From: Streptomyces sp. NBC_00162
Lineage (GTDB): Bacteria; Actinomycetota; Actinomycetes; Streptomycetales; Streptomycetaceae
DNA length: 64,000 nucleotides
Assembly (NCBI RefSeq): GCF_024611995.1
Contig: NZ_CP102509.1
Span: 1,364,001-1,428,000, forward strand
Direction of reading: 5' to 3'
Made by a program: the position numbers and the translations under genes. Under the pieces are notes generated by a model. That model worked only from the letters and a program-made list of their open reading frames with translations. It was not told the origin of the DNA and ran no database searches. Shown piece by piece: positions 52,481-62,408 of this stretch. Every line of letters begins with the position of its first letter. Positions within the stretch are counted from its first letter, which is position 1.

Positions 52481-52708
52481 GTGAAGGACCTCAAGTTTGA
52501 GCAGAAGCGTTCCCTGTCCCGCCTCGAGGCCGCCGACCAGCTCTCCGCGCTCGCGGAGGCGCTGAGGCACGGCGGCAATGCCGAACTGGAGCTCGGTCCC
52601 GGGACCCTGACCCTGCGGATCCCGGACGAACTCCGCACCGAGATCGAGGTCGAGGTCGGCGACGGGGAGATCGAGATGGAGATCGAACTCAAGTGGCCCA
52701 CCGCCTGA
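52481..52708 (+). CDS. Amphi-Trp domain protein
   Basis: GTG 52481 is chosen because GGAG lies seven bases upstream and family members begin at KDLKFEQK; a TTG at 52469 is an alternative. The 75-residue product has KRSLSRLEAADQLSALAEALR, then a strand-rich half LELGPGTLTLRIPDEL and ELKWPTA with the single Trp near the end. This is the amphi-Trp domain, found in small stand-alone proteins across actinobacteria and archaea. Function is unknown. It is convergent with the ppk2 gene, 15 bases away. Confidence 0.85.
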   Translation: MKDLKFEQKRSLSRLEAADQLSALAEALRHGGNAELELGPGTLTLRIPDELRTEIEVEVGDGEIEMEIELKWPTA

Positions 52709-52723
52709 GTTCAGGGGCGGGCA

Positions 52724-53518
52724 TCAGGCTTTCCGAAGACCGGCCGCGTGATCGGGTACGGCGGTCTGAAGCTCCTTGGGCGGGCGCTCGTATCCCGTCG
52801 ACGGGGGCCGCGGCGGCAGGACGAGCGACGGCAGGGCCACGTCCTCGTAGGAGACCGATGACAGCAGGTGGGCGATCATGTTCAGTCTCGCGCTGCGCTT
52901 GTCATCGCTCTCGACCACGTACCAGGGGGCGTCCACCGTGTCCGTGTGGACGAGCATCTCGTCCTTGGCCCGGGAGTACGCCTCCCAGCGCGTGAGGGAC
53001 TCCAGGTCCATCGGCGAGAGCTTCCACCGCCGCAACGGGTCCTGCGTGCGGCGGCGAAAGCGTTCCTCCTGGACGGCATCGCTGACGGAGAACCAGTACT
53101 TGCGGAGCAGGATCCCGTCTTCCACCAGCATGTGCTCGAAGACCGGGCACTGGCGCAGGAAGCGCTGATGCTCGGCGGGCGTACAGAAGCCCATGACGTG
53201 TTCCACTCCGGCGCGGTTGTACCAGCTGCGGTCGAAGAGCACGATCTCACCGGCGGCCGGCAGGTGCTCCACGTAGCGCTGGAAGTACCACTGGGTGCGC
53301 TCCCGCTCCGTCGGCTTCGGAAGGGCCGCGATACGTGCCACGCGGGGGTTGAGGTGTTCTGCGACGCGTTTGATCGTTCCGCCTTTGCCCGCTGCGTCCC
53401 GGCCTTCGAAGACGACGACCAGTCGGGCACCCTCCACACGCACCCATTCCTGGAGCTTGATCAGCTCCGTCTGGAGCCGCAGCAGTTCCTTCTCGTAGAC
53501 CGCCTTCTTGAGACCCAT
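52724..53518 (-). CDS. ppk2: Polyphosphate kinase 2
   Basis: This 264-residue protein has PPK2 hallmarks: Walker A GRDAAGKGGT at 39-48, the basic lid region PKPTERERTQWYFQRYVEHLP, and Walker B DRSWYNRAGVE near 96-106. KYWFSVSDAVQEERFRRR and ARLNMIAHLL follow. The enzyme transfers phosphate between polyphosphate and nucleotides, usually making GTP or ADP-derived products in the cytoplasm. The 264-residue length fits a single-domain PPK2. It sits alone. The 331-base A/T-richer gap that follows is its upstream region and that of ectA. Confidence 0.95.
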   Translation of the reverse strand: MGLKKAVYEKELLRLQTELIKLQEWVRVEGARLVVVFEGRDAAGKGGTIKRVAEHLNPRVARIAALPKPTERERTQWYFQRYVEHLPAAGEIVLFDRSWYNRAGVEHVMGFCTPAEHQRFLRQCPVFEHMLVEDGILLRKYWFSVSDAVQEERFRRRTQDPLRRWKLSPMDLESLTRWEAYSRAKDEMLVHTDTVDAPWYVVESDDKRSARLNMIAHLLSSVSYEDVALPSLVLPPRPPSTGYERPPKELQTAVPDHAAGLRKA

Positions 53519-53849
53519 GGCCGTCTCCTCCCCGTCGTAGTCCGGCGCGAAATCCGTCGCGCCGGCCAGGCGCGCCGTCGCGTATAACCGTGCAGCTATG
53601 AACGAAACCCCCGACCGGCCGACGAAGACATCACATTCAAGTGGAATATATGAGACAGAACAAAGACGTTATCCGCTCGTTATAGAAGCGGGGGTGGGGT
53701 GGAAATATCAGCATTTTTCATAGAACTACGGGGCACTTGCCAGCGTCTCGCGATCCCAGGAAGCCGTCTGCAACTATCACGAGTCATGCCAGTTCCATAA
53801 CCCCTCAGGGCCATGCAATTTGCGCCATCGCTGGGTAACTTCGGCCCGC
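53519..53849. other. A/T-richer gap upstream of ectA and ppk2
   Basis: This stretch is markedly lower in G+C than the surroundings, especially 53630-53730 (for example GAAATATCAGCATTTTTCATAG). It carries no convincing gene. It should hold the promoters of the divergent ppk2 and ectA genes, with osmotic control expected for ectABCD. No clean sigma-factor pair was identified by eye. Confidence 0.5.
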
Positions 53850-54410
53850 ATGACTGCTCATGCAGAACTAGCCCGTTACGGAAAGATCCTGCCGTCCGCT
53901 CCGACCACCCCGACCAACCCCACCACGCACATCGACCGCCCCCGCCCAGGTGACGGCCCCCTGCTGTGGCGCCTCGCCCGCGACTCCAGGACGCTGGACC
54001 TCAACTCGGCCTACAGCTATCTCCTCTGGTGCCGTGACTTCGCCGGCACGTCCGCGGTGGCCCGCGACGCCTCCGGGCGTGCCGTCGGATTCGTCAGCGG
54101 ATACCTGCGGCCCGACAGTCCCGGAACCCTGCTCGTCTGGCAGATCGCCGTCGACGCCTCCGCCCGCGGCCTGGGAATCGCCGGGGCCCTGCTCGACGGC
54201 CTCTCCGCCCGCGTGGCGGCAGAACACGGATTGAGCTCCCTGGAGACCACCATCTCCCCCGGAAACCTCGCGTCGGAGCGACTGTTCGCCTCGTACGCCG
54301 CACGGCACGGCGCCACGCTCACGCGCGAAGTGCTGTTCACCGCGGAAGAGTTCCCGGACGGCGGGCACGCCCCGGAGGTCCTGCACCGCATCGGGCCGCT
54401 CCACTTCTGA
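53850..54410 (+). CDS. ectA: L-2,4-diaminobutyrate acetyltransferase
   Basis: This 186-residue GNAT-fold enzyme acetylates diaminobutyrate in ectoine synthesis. Family features are RPGDGPLLWRLARDSRTLDL, NSAYSYLLWCRDFAGTS and QIAVDASARGLGIAGALLDG with the acetyl-CoA loop (R/Q-x-x-G-x-G/A type), then LETTISPGNLASERLF. ATG 53850 (MTAHAELARYGK) is taken as start. There is no good ribosome binding site, so a leaderless or weakly initiated message is possible; an in-frame start at 53820 exists. ectB follows 65 bases later. Confidence 0.93.
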   Translation: MTAHAELARYGKILPSAPTTPTNPTTHIDRPRPGDGPLLWRLARDSRTLDLNSAYSYLLWCRDFAGTSAVARDASGRAVGFVSGYLRPDSPGTLLVWQIAVDASARGLGIAGALLDGLSARVAAEHGLSSLETTISPGNLASERLFASYAARHGATLTREVLFTAEEFPDGGHAPEVLHRIGPLHF

Positions 54411-54475
54411 TCCCGGTTCTGATCCCGGTTCGCACAGCCGATACCGAACACCCCCACATTCATTGGAGAGTTGCC

Positions 54476-55744
54476 TTGACCATGACCGAGCCGGTCCTGT
54501 CCGTCTTCGAGACCGTGGAGTCCGAGGTGCGAAGCTACTGCCGCGCCTGGCCCGTCGTCTTCGAGCGCGCCACGGGAAGCCGGCTGTACGACGAACACGG
54601 CCGCGGCTACCTGGACTTCTTCGCGGGCGCCGGGTCCCTCAACTACGGCCACAACAACCCCGTCCTGAAGCGGGCCCTGCTCGACTACCTGGAGCGGGAC
54701 GGCATCACGCACGGGCTGGACATGGCGACGACCGCCAAGAGGGCCTTCCTCGAGACGTTCCGGTCCCACGTCCTCGAACCCCGCGCACTGCCCTACAAGG
54801 TGATGTTCCCGGGACCCACCGGGACCAACGCCGTCGAAGCGGCGCTCAAGCTGGCGCGGAAGGCCAAGGGCCGCGAGTCGGTCGTGTCCTTCACCAACGC
54901 CTTCCACGGCATGTCGCTCGGCTCGCTCGCCGTCACGGGCAACGCCTTCAAACGGGCCGGCGCAGGCATCCCGCTGGTGCACGGCACGCCGATGCCCTTC
55001 GACAACTACCTCGGCGGCCGGGTCCCCGACTTCCTCTGGTTCGAGCGGCTGCTGGAGGACCAGGGCTCCGGCCTCAACCACCCGGCGGCGGTCATCGTCG
55101 AGACGATCCAGGGCGAGGGCGGGATCAACGTGGCCCGCGCGGAATGGCTCCGCGCCCTCGCGGACCTGTGCCGGCGCCGCGACATGCTGCTCATCGTCGA
55201 CGACATCCAGATGGGCTGCGGCCGGACCGGCGAGTTCTTCTCCTTCGAGGAGGCCGGCATCACCCCGGACATCGTCACGCTGTCCAAGTCCATCAGCGGC
55301 TACGGACTCCCCATGTCCCTGTGCCTGTTCAAGCCCGAGCTGGACCTCTGGGAGCCGGGCGAGCACAACGGCACCTTCCGCGGCAACAACCCGGCCTTCG
55401 TCACCGCCACCGCGGCCCTGGAGACGTACTGGGGCGACGGCGTCCTGCGCGAGCGGACCCTCGTCCAGGGCGGGCGCATCGAGAGCGCGCTGCGCGAGCT
55501 GTGCGGCGAACACGGCCAGCTGGGCGCGACCTACCGGGGCCGCGGACTGGTCTGGGGCATCGAATTCGCCCACAAGGAGCGCGCGGCGGAGGTCTGCCGG
55601 AGGGCCTTCGAGCACGGTCTCCTCGTCGAGACCTCGGGCCCCGAGAGCGAGGTCGTGAAGCTGCTCCCGCCGCTCACCGTCACCGGCGACGAACTCGACG
55701 AGGGCCTTGCCATCCTCGCCCGCTCCGTCCGCGAAGCCGCCTGA
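54476..55744 (+). CDS. ectB: Diaminobutyrate-2-oxoglutarate transaminase
   Basis: This 422-residue PLP enzyme converts aspartate semialdehyde to 2,4-diaminobutyrate, the first committed ectoine step. TTG 54476 gives MTMTEPVLSVFETVESEVRS, which lines up with known EctB starts; GGAGAG is five bases upstream. ATG 54482 is an alternative. Features are FAGAGSLNYGHNNP, GPTGTNAVEAALKLAR, DIQMGCGRTG and TLSKSISGYG with the PLP Lys, and NGTFRGNNPAF. It is between ectA and ectC in one operon. Confidence 0.95.
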   Translation: MTMTEPVLSVFETVESEVRSYCRAWPVVFERATGSRLYDEHGRGYLDFFAGAGSLNYGHNNPVLKRALLDYLERDGITHGLDMATTAKRAFLETFRSHVLEPRALPYKVMFPGPTGTNAVEAALKLARKAKGRESVVSFTNAFHGMSLGSLAVTGNAFKRAGAGIPLVHGTPMPFDNYLGGRVPDFLWFERLLEDQGSGLNHPAAVIVETIQGEGGINVARAEWLRALADLCRRRDMLLIVDDIQMGCGRTGEFFSFEEAGITPDIVTLSKSISGYGLPMSLCLFKPELDLWEPGEHNGTFRGNNPAFVTATAALETYWGDGVLRERTLVQGGRIESALRELCGEHGQLGATYRGRGLVWGIEFAHKERAAEVCRRAFEHGLLVETSGPESEVVKLLPPLTVTGDELDEGLAILARSVREAA

Positions 55745-55780
55745 CCGGCACCCGCCCCCCACACCACGAAGGGCACCACC

Positions 55781-56185
55781 ATGATCGTCCGCTCGTTCCG
55801 GGACATCGAGGGAACCGACCGCCACGTCAGGGCGACATCCGGCACCTGGGAGAGCAAGCGCATCGTCCTGGCCAAGGAACGCGTCGGCTTCTCCCTGCAC
55901 GAGACCGTCCTGTACGCCGGCACCGAGACGTCCATGTGGTACGCGAACCATGTGGAGGCCGTGGTCTGCACGGCGGGGGAGGCTGAACTCACGGACGAGG
56001 AGACGGGCCGGACTTACACGATCACGCCGGGAACCATGTACCTCCTCGACGGCCACGAGCGGCACACCCTGCGCGTGAAGCACGAGTTCCGCTGCCTGTG
56101 CGTCTTCAACCCGCCCGTGACCGGCCGGGAGGACCACGACGAGAACGGCGTGTACCCGCTGCTCACCGAACCCGACCACAGCTGA
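55781..56185 (+). CDS. ectC: Ectoine synthase
   Basis: This 134-residue cupin closes N-acetyldiaminobutyrate to ectoine. Features are [36 protein letters not shown] and [29 protein letters not shown] with metal-binding residues, and [17 protein letters not shown] at the end. Length is normal for EctC. It starts 36 bases after ectB and is followed by ectD. Confidence 0.96.
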   Translation: MIVRSFRDIEGTDRHVRATSGTWESKRIVLAKERVGFSLHETVLYAGTETSMWYANHVEAVVCTAGEAELTDEETGRTYTITPGTMYLLDGHERHTLRVKHEFRCLCVFNPPVTGREDHDENGVYPLLTEPDHS

Positions 56186-56261
56186 CCTGCGGAAACACCC
56201 AGAAAGAAAGCACGCGAGAAAGCCCAGAGAGAAAGCACGGAGAGGAGAGGCAGGCACCACC

Positions 56262-57164
56262 ATGACCTACGCATCCACCCGCACTGCGAACGACCTGTAT
56301 CCGACCAGGGGCTCCGAGGAGGTGCTCACCGGCCGCACCGACCCCGTCGTCTGGTCCGAGCCCGGCACCCCGGGCCCCATCTGGGCCCACGAGCTGGAGA
56401 GCTTCGAGCGCGACGGCTACCTGTCCGTCGACGAACTCATCACGCCCGACGAGGTGGACGTCTACCGGGCCGAGATGGACCGGCTGCTGCGCGATCCTTC
56501 GACGCTGGCCGACGAGCGGTCCATCGTGGAGCCGAAGTCCCGGGAAGTACGCTCCGTCTTCGAAGTCCACCGGATCAGCGAGGTGTTCGCGTCCCTCGCC
56601 GCCGATCCGCGTGTGGTGGGGCGCGCGCGACAGATCCTGGGCTCCGAGGTGTATGTGCACCAGTCCCGGATCAACGTAAAGCCCGGTTTCGGCGCCAGCG
56701 GCTTCTACTGGCACTCCGACTTCGAGACCTGGCACGCCGAGGACGGCCTGCCGCACATGCGCACCGTGTCGGTGTCCATCGCCCTGACGCCGAACTACAC
56801 CACCAACGGCGGCCTGATGATCATGCCCGGCTCCCACCGGAGCTTCCTGGGCTGTGCCGGTGCGACGCCGAAGGACAACTACAAGAAGTCCCTCCAGATG
56901 CAGGATGCGGGCACCCCCTCGGACGAGGCGCTGACCAAGTTCGCCTCGGCCTGCGGCATCAAGCTCTTCACCGGCAAGGCGGGTTCGGCCACCTGGTTCG
57001 ACTGCAACGCGATGCACGGCTCGGGTGACAACATCACGCCCCACCCGCGCAGCAACGTGTTCCTCGTCTTCAACAGCGTCGAGAACCGCCCGTCGAAGCC
57101 CTTCGCCGCCCCGGTGCGCCGCCCCGGGTACATCGCCTCGCAGGACTTCACCCCCGTGCGCTGA
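56262..57164 (+). CDS. ectD: Ectoine hydroxylase
   Basis: This 300-residue Fe(II)/2-oxoglutarate dioxygenase makes 5-hydroxyectoine from ectoine. It has the EctD signature FYWHSDFETWHAEDG with the His and Asp iron ligands, then PHMRTVSVSIALT, NGGLMIMPGSH and NAMHGSGDNIT with the distal His. HPRSNVFLVFNSVENRP binds 2-oxoglutarate. An AG-rich stretch (GGAGAGGAG) lies about 12-20 bases before the ATG. It is the last gene of the operon and a hairpin follows. Confidence 0.96.
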   Translation: MTYASTRTANDLYPTRGSEEVLTGRTDPVVWSEPGTPGPIWAHELESFERDGYLSVDELITPDEVDVYRAEMDRLLRDPSTLADERSIVEPKSREVRSVFEVHRISEVFASLAADPRVVGRARQILGSEVYVHQSRINVKPGFGASGFYWHSDFETWHAEDGLPHMRTVSVSIALTPNYTTNGGLMIMPGSHRSFLGCAGATPKDNYKKSLQMQDAGTPSDEALTKFASACGIKLFTGKAGSATWFDCNAMHGSGDNITPHPRSNVFLVFNSVENRPSKPFAAPVRRPGYIASQDFTPVR

Positions 57165-57242
57165 CGCGTCCGGCCGACCCGGCCCGGCCCGGCATCTGCC
57201 CGGCCGGGCCGGCCTGTCCCCCGCACCCGATTGGTTGCGCGT

Positions 57243-57277
57243 ACGAAGACCGGCCGCACGAAGTGGCCGGTCTTCGT
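57243..57277 (+). terminator. Terminator of the ectoine operon, 13-base stem
   Basis: ACGAAGACCGGCC (57243-57255) pairs perfectly with GGCCGGTCTTCGT (57265-57277) around GCACGAAGT, about 80 bases after the ectD stop. A second GC-rich hairpin lies at 57180-57212. Confidence 0.75.
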
Positions 57278-57296
57278 GGAATCGACCGACATCGGC

Positions 57297-57326
57297 TTGA
57301 CCGATGAACCTGCGGCAACGTAACTT
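57297..57326 (+). promoter_or_regulatory. Sigma70-type promoter for the peptide gene and xdh operon
   Basis: TTGACC at 57297-57302 and TAACTT at 57321-57326 are separated by 18 bases. This is one of the clearest vegetative-type promoters in the window. It lies 44 bases before the 25-codon gene. Confidence 0.6.
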
Positions 57327-57369
57327 CGGCCGCACCGATTCGCGAGCTACTGGAAGGAGGCGAAGCCGG

Positions 57370-57447
57370 ATGTCGACCATCTCCGAGCTGTCTCGCCTCG
57401 CTCACCAGATCGCCTGGGCTCCGGGTCGTGTAGCACACGGCTGCTGA
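57370..57447 (+). CDS. 25-residue peptide gene upstream of the xdh operon
   Basis: AAGGAGG lies about 10 bases before ATG 57370. The peptide MSTISELSRLAHQIAWAPG then RVAHGC is amphipathic in its first half and ends with a Cys, then TGA. It sits 44 bases after a good promoter and 188 bases before the FeS/FAD subunit gene. Possible roles are a leader peptide controlling the operon or a small protein. No modification enzymes for a ribosomal peptide are nearby. Confidence 0.55.
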   Translation: MSTISELSRLAHQIAWAPGRVAHGC

Positions 57448-57635
57448 GCAGCCCCTCTTGCCGGCGTGCCCGATCGCGGCCCCGGCACCTTTCCATCTCT
57501 GTCACCGTTTACGGCACGTCGTTGTGTGCCGATTTATTGCGCTCTGGGTTCTCGAGCTGCGTCACCGAAATAGAAAGCTCCTGAAATGGCGACTAGGACA
57601 GTCAGATCGACCGCGCGCCGAAATGAGGACGTGCC

Positions 57636-59107
57636 ATGGTAGCGGCGCGGATCACGGTCAACGGGAAAGAGGCACCGATTTCACCGGCTGCACCCCACAC
57701 CACGGTGCTGGATTTCCTGCGCGAGCGCGGCCTCACCGGCACCAAGGAGGGCTGCGCCGAGGGTGAATGCGGCGCCTGCTCGGTCCTGGTGGCCCGTCCC
57801 GGGGTGCACAAGCCCACCGACTGGGTGGCGGTCAACGCCTGCCTGGTCCCGGTCGCGGCGCTCGACGGTCAGGAGGTCGTCACCTCCGAAGGTCTCGCCA
57901 CCGCCGGCGAACCCGGTATGCCGGCCACCTTGCACCCTGTGCAGGAGGAGATGGCCGTCCGCGGCGGTTCCCAATGCGGTTACTGCACACCGGGGTTCAT
58001 CTGCAGCATGGCCTCCGAGTACTACCGCCCCGGCCGCTGCGCACACGCGGACTCGGACGCGGCCTCGGCCGACAGCACCGACTCCGAACACGGTCCGAAC
58101 GGTTTCGACCTGCACGCGCTGAGCGGAAACCTGTGCCGCTGCACCGGCTATCGCCCGATTCGCGATGCCGCGTTCGCCGTCGGTGCGCCCGCCGAGGACG
58201 ACGCCTTGGCGCAGCGCCGCGAGCAGTCCCCGCCCGAACCGGCCGCCACCGAATACACCCAGGACGACAGCGCGTTCCTGCGGCCGAGCACCCTGGCCGA
58301 TGCGCTGCGGCTGCTGCGCGAGCGGCCCGGCGCGGTGGTGGTCGCCGGAAGCACCGACTGGGGCGTGGAGGTGAACATCCGTTCCCGCAGGGCGAATTGC
58401 GTGGTCGCGGTCGACCGGCTGCCCGAAATGCGGTTGCTGCGAGTCGAATCCGACCACATCGAGATCGGGGCGGCGCTGACGCTCACAGAGATCGAACGCC
58501 GCCTCGACGGCAGCGTTCCACTGCTGGCAGAGCTGTTCCCGCAGTTCGCATCCCGGCTCATCCGCAACAGTGCGACCCTCGGCGGCAACCTGGGTACCGG
58601 GTCCCCCATCGGTGACAGTCCGCCGGTGCTGCTCGCGCTCGAGGCGTCGGTGGTACTCGCCGACGCCGACGGTGAGCGCGAAGTCCCCCTGTCCGACTAT
58701 TTCACCGGCTACCGGCAGAGCGTGCGCCGTCCCGGCGAGCTGATCCGCGCGGTACGCGTCCCGCTGCCGCTGTCGCCGGTCGTGGCCTTCCACAAGATCG
58801 CCAAACGGCGCTTCGACGACATCTCCAGCGTGGCGGTCGCGTTCGCGCTCGACATCGAGGACGGGATCGTACGCAAGGCACGCATCGGCCTGGGCGGCGT
58901 GGCCGCCACCCCGATCCGCGCCATCGCCGCCGAGGCGGCCCTGGAGGGCAAGCCGTGGGCGGTGGAGACCGTCGAGGGCGCGGCCCGGGTGCTGCGGGCC
59001 CAGGGCACGCCGATGGACGATCACCGCGCCAGCTCCGGCTACCGCTCCGCGATGCTCGGCCAGAGCCTGCTGAAGCTGTACGCACAAACCACCGAGGCGG
59101 TGTCGTC

Positions 59108-59111
<4 letters not shown>
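57636..59111 (+). CDS. xdhA: Xanthine dehydrogenase-type small subunit: two [2Fe-2S] clusters and FAD domain
   Basis: This 491-residue protein begins with a plant-type ferredoxin domain (CAEGECGACSVLV and a following Cys). The second [2Fe-2S] domain has QCGYCTPGFICS and GNLCRCTGYRPI. The FAD-binding domain (SAFLRPSTLADALRLL, VVAGSTDWGVEV, IRNSATLGGNLGTGSPIGD) follows. The linker between the FeS and FAD parts is Asp/Ser-rich. It passes electrons from the molybdenum subunit to NAD or another acceptor. GAGG lies seven bases before the ATG. Its stop overlaps the next ATG (ATGA). Confidence 0.92.
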
Positions 59112-61499
<2,388 letters not shown>

Positions 61500-61507
<8 letters not shown>

Positions 61508-62375
61508 CATGACATGGGTCGCCGCGGTCGCGCGGTTGCGGGCACGCCGGGAACCCGGCGTGCTCGTGACCGTCGCGACCGTGCGCGGCCACGCGCCCCG
61601 CCGGGCCGGTGCCAAGCTCGTCGTGGGACAGACCGAGACCTGGGGTTCGATCGGCGGCGGCAACATCGAGGCGGTCGCCATCGATCGGGCGCGCGAGCTG
61701 AACGGCACGGCCGACGCGGAGCCGGAGCTGATGGAATTCGCCCTCAACGACAAGGTCACCGGCCGACACGGCGTGCAGTGCTGCGGCGGAGCCGTCACGG
61801 TCCTGCTCGAACCCCTGCCGGTGGTCCAAGCGGTGGCCGTCTTCGGCGTCGGGCACGTCGGCCTGGAGCTGGCCCGCATCCTCGCCCGCCACAACCTCGA
61901 TCTGCACCTGATCGACACCCGCCCCGACATACTGACCGACGAACGGCTCAGCGTGCTCGCGGACGCGGTGGCGCAGATCCACGTGCACCACACTCCGCTG
62001 CTTCCGGAGGAGGTGCTCACGGAGCTGGCACCCGGCACCCACGTCCTGATCATGACCCACGATCACGCCGAGGACGCCGCGCTGTGCGACGCCGCCTTGC
62101 GCACCGCCGGTCTCGGCTCGATCGGATTGATCGGCTCGGCCGCCAAATGGGCGCGGTTCCGGCAGCGGCTGGCCGCCGAGGGCGGCCACGACGCCGCCAC
62201 CATCGACCGGATCAAGACCCCGATCGGAATGGCCGGGATCACCGGCAAGGAACCCGCCACGATCGCGGTGAGCGTCGCGGCAGACCTGCTCCGGGCCTTC
62301 GAACACGACCGCCACCGGGCAGTGCCGAGCGCGGTTGGCGCGGCGCCGTTCGCTCCAGTGGCCGGTAGCGCGTGA
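61500..62375 (+). CDS. xdhC: XdhC-type molybdenum cofactor maturation protein
   Basis: This 291-residue protein overlaps xdhB by eight bases. XdhC proteins bind sulphurated molybdenum cofactor and load it into XdhB. Features are LVTVATVRGHAPRRAGAKLVV, TWGSIGGGNIEAVAI, GRHGVQCCGGAVTVLLEPLP and a Rossmann-like part with VFGVGHVGLELARILAR, then HVLIMTHDHAEDAALC and GLIGSAAKWARFRQRL. The C-terminus has IGMAGITGKEPATIAVSVAADLLR. It ends 33 bases from the convergent phosphatase gene. Confidence 0.93.
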
Positions 62376-62408
62376 GTTCACGGTCACGGCACCCTACTGG
62401 CCTCCGCG

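Noticed and set aside
57370..57447. RiPP precursor
   Set aside because: No lanthipeptide, lasso, thiopeptide or YcaO-type enzyme lies near it; the neighbours are a molybdenum hydroxylase operon.
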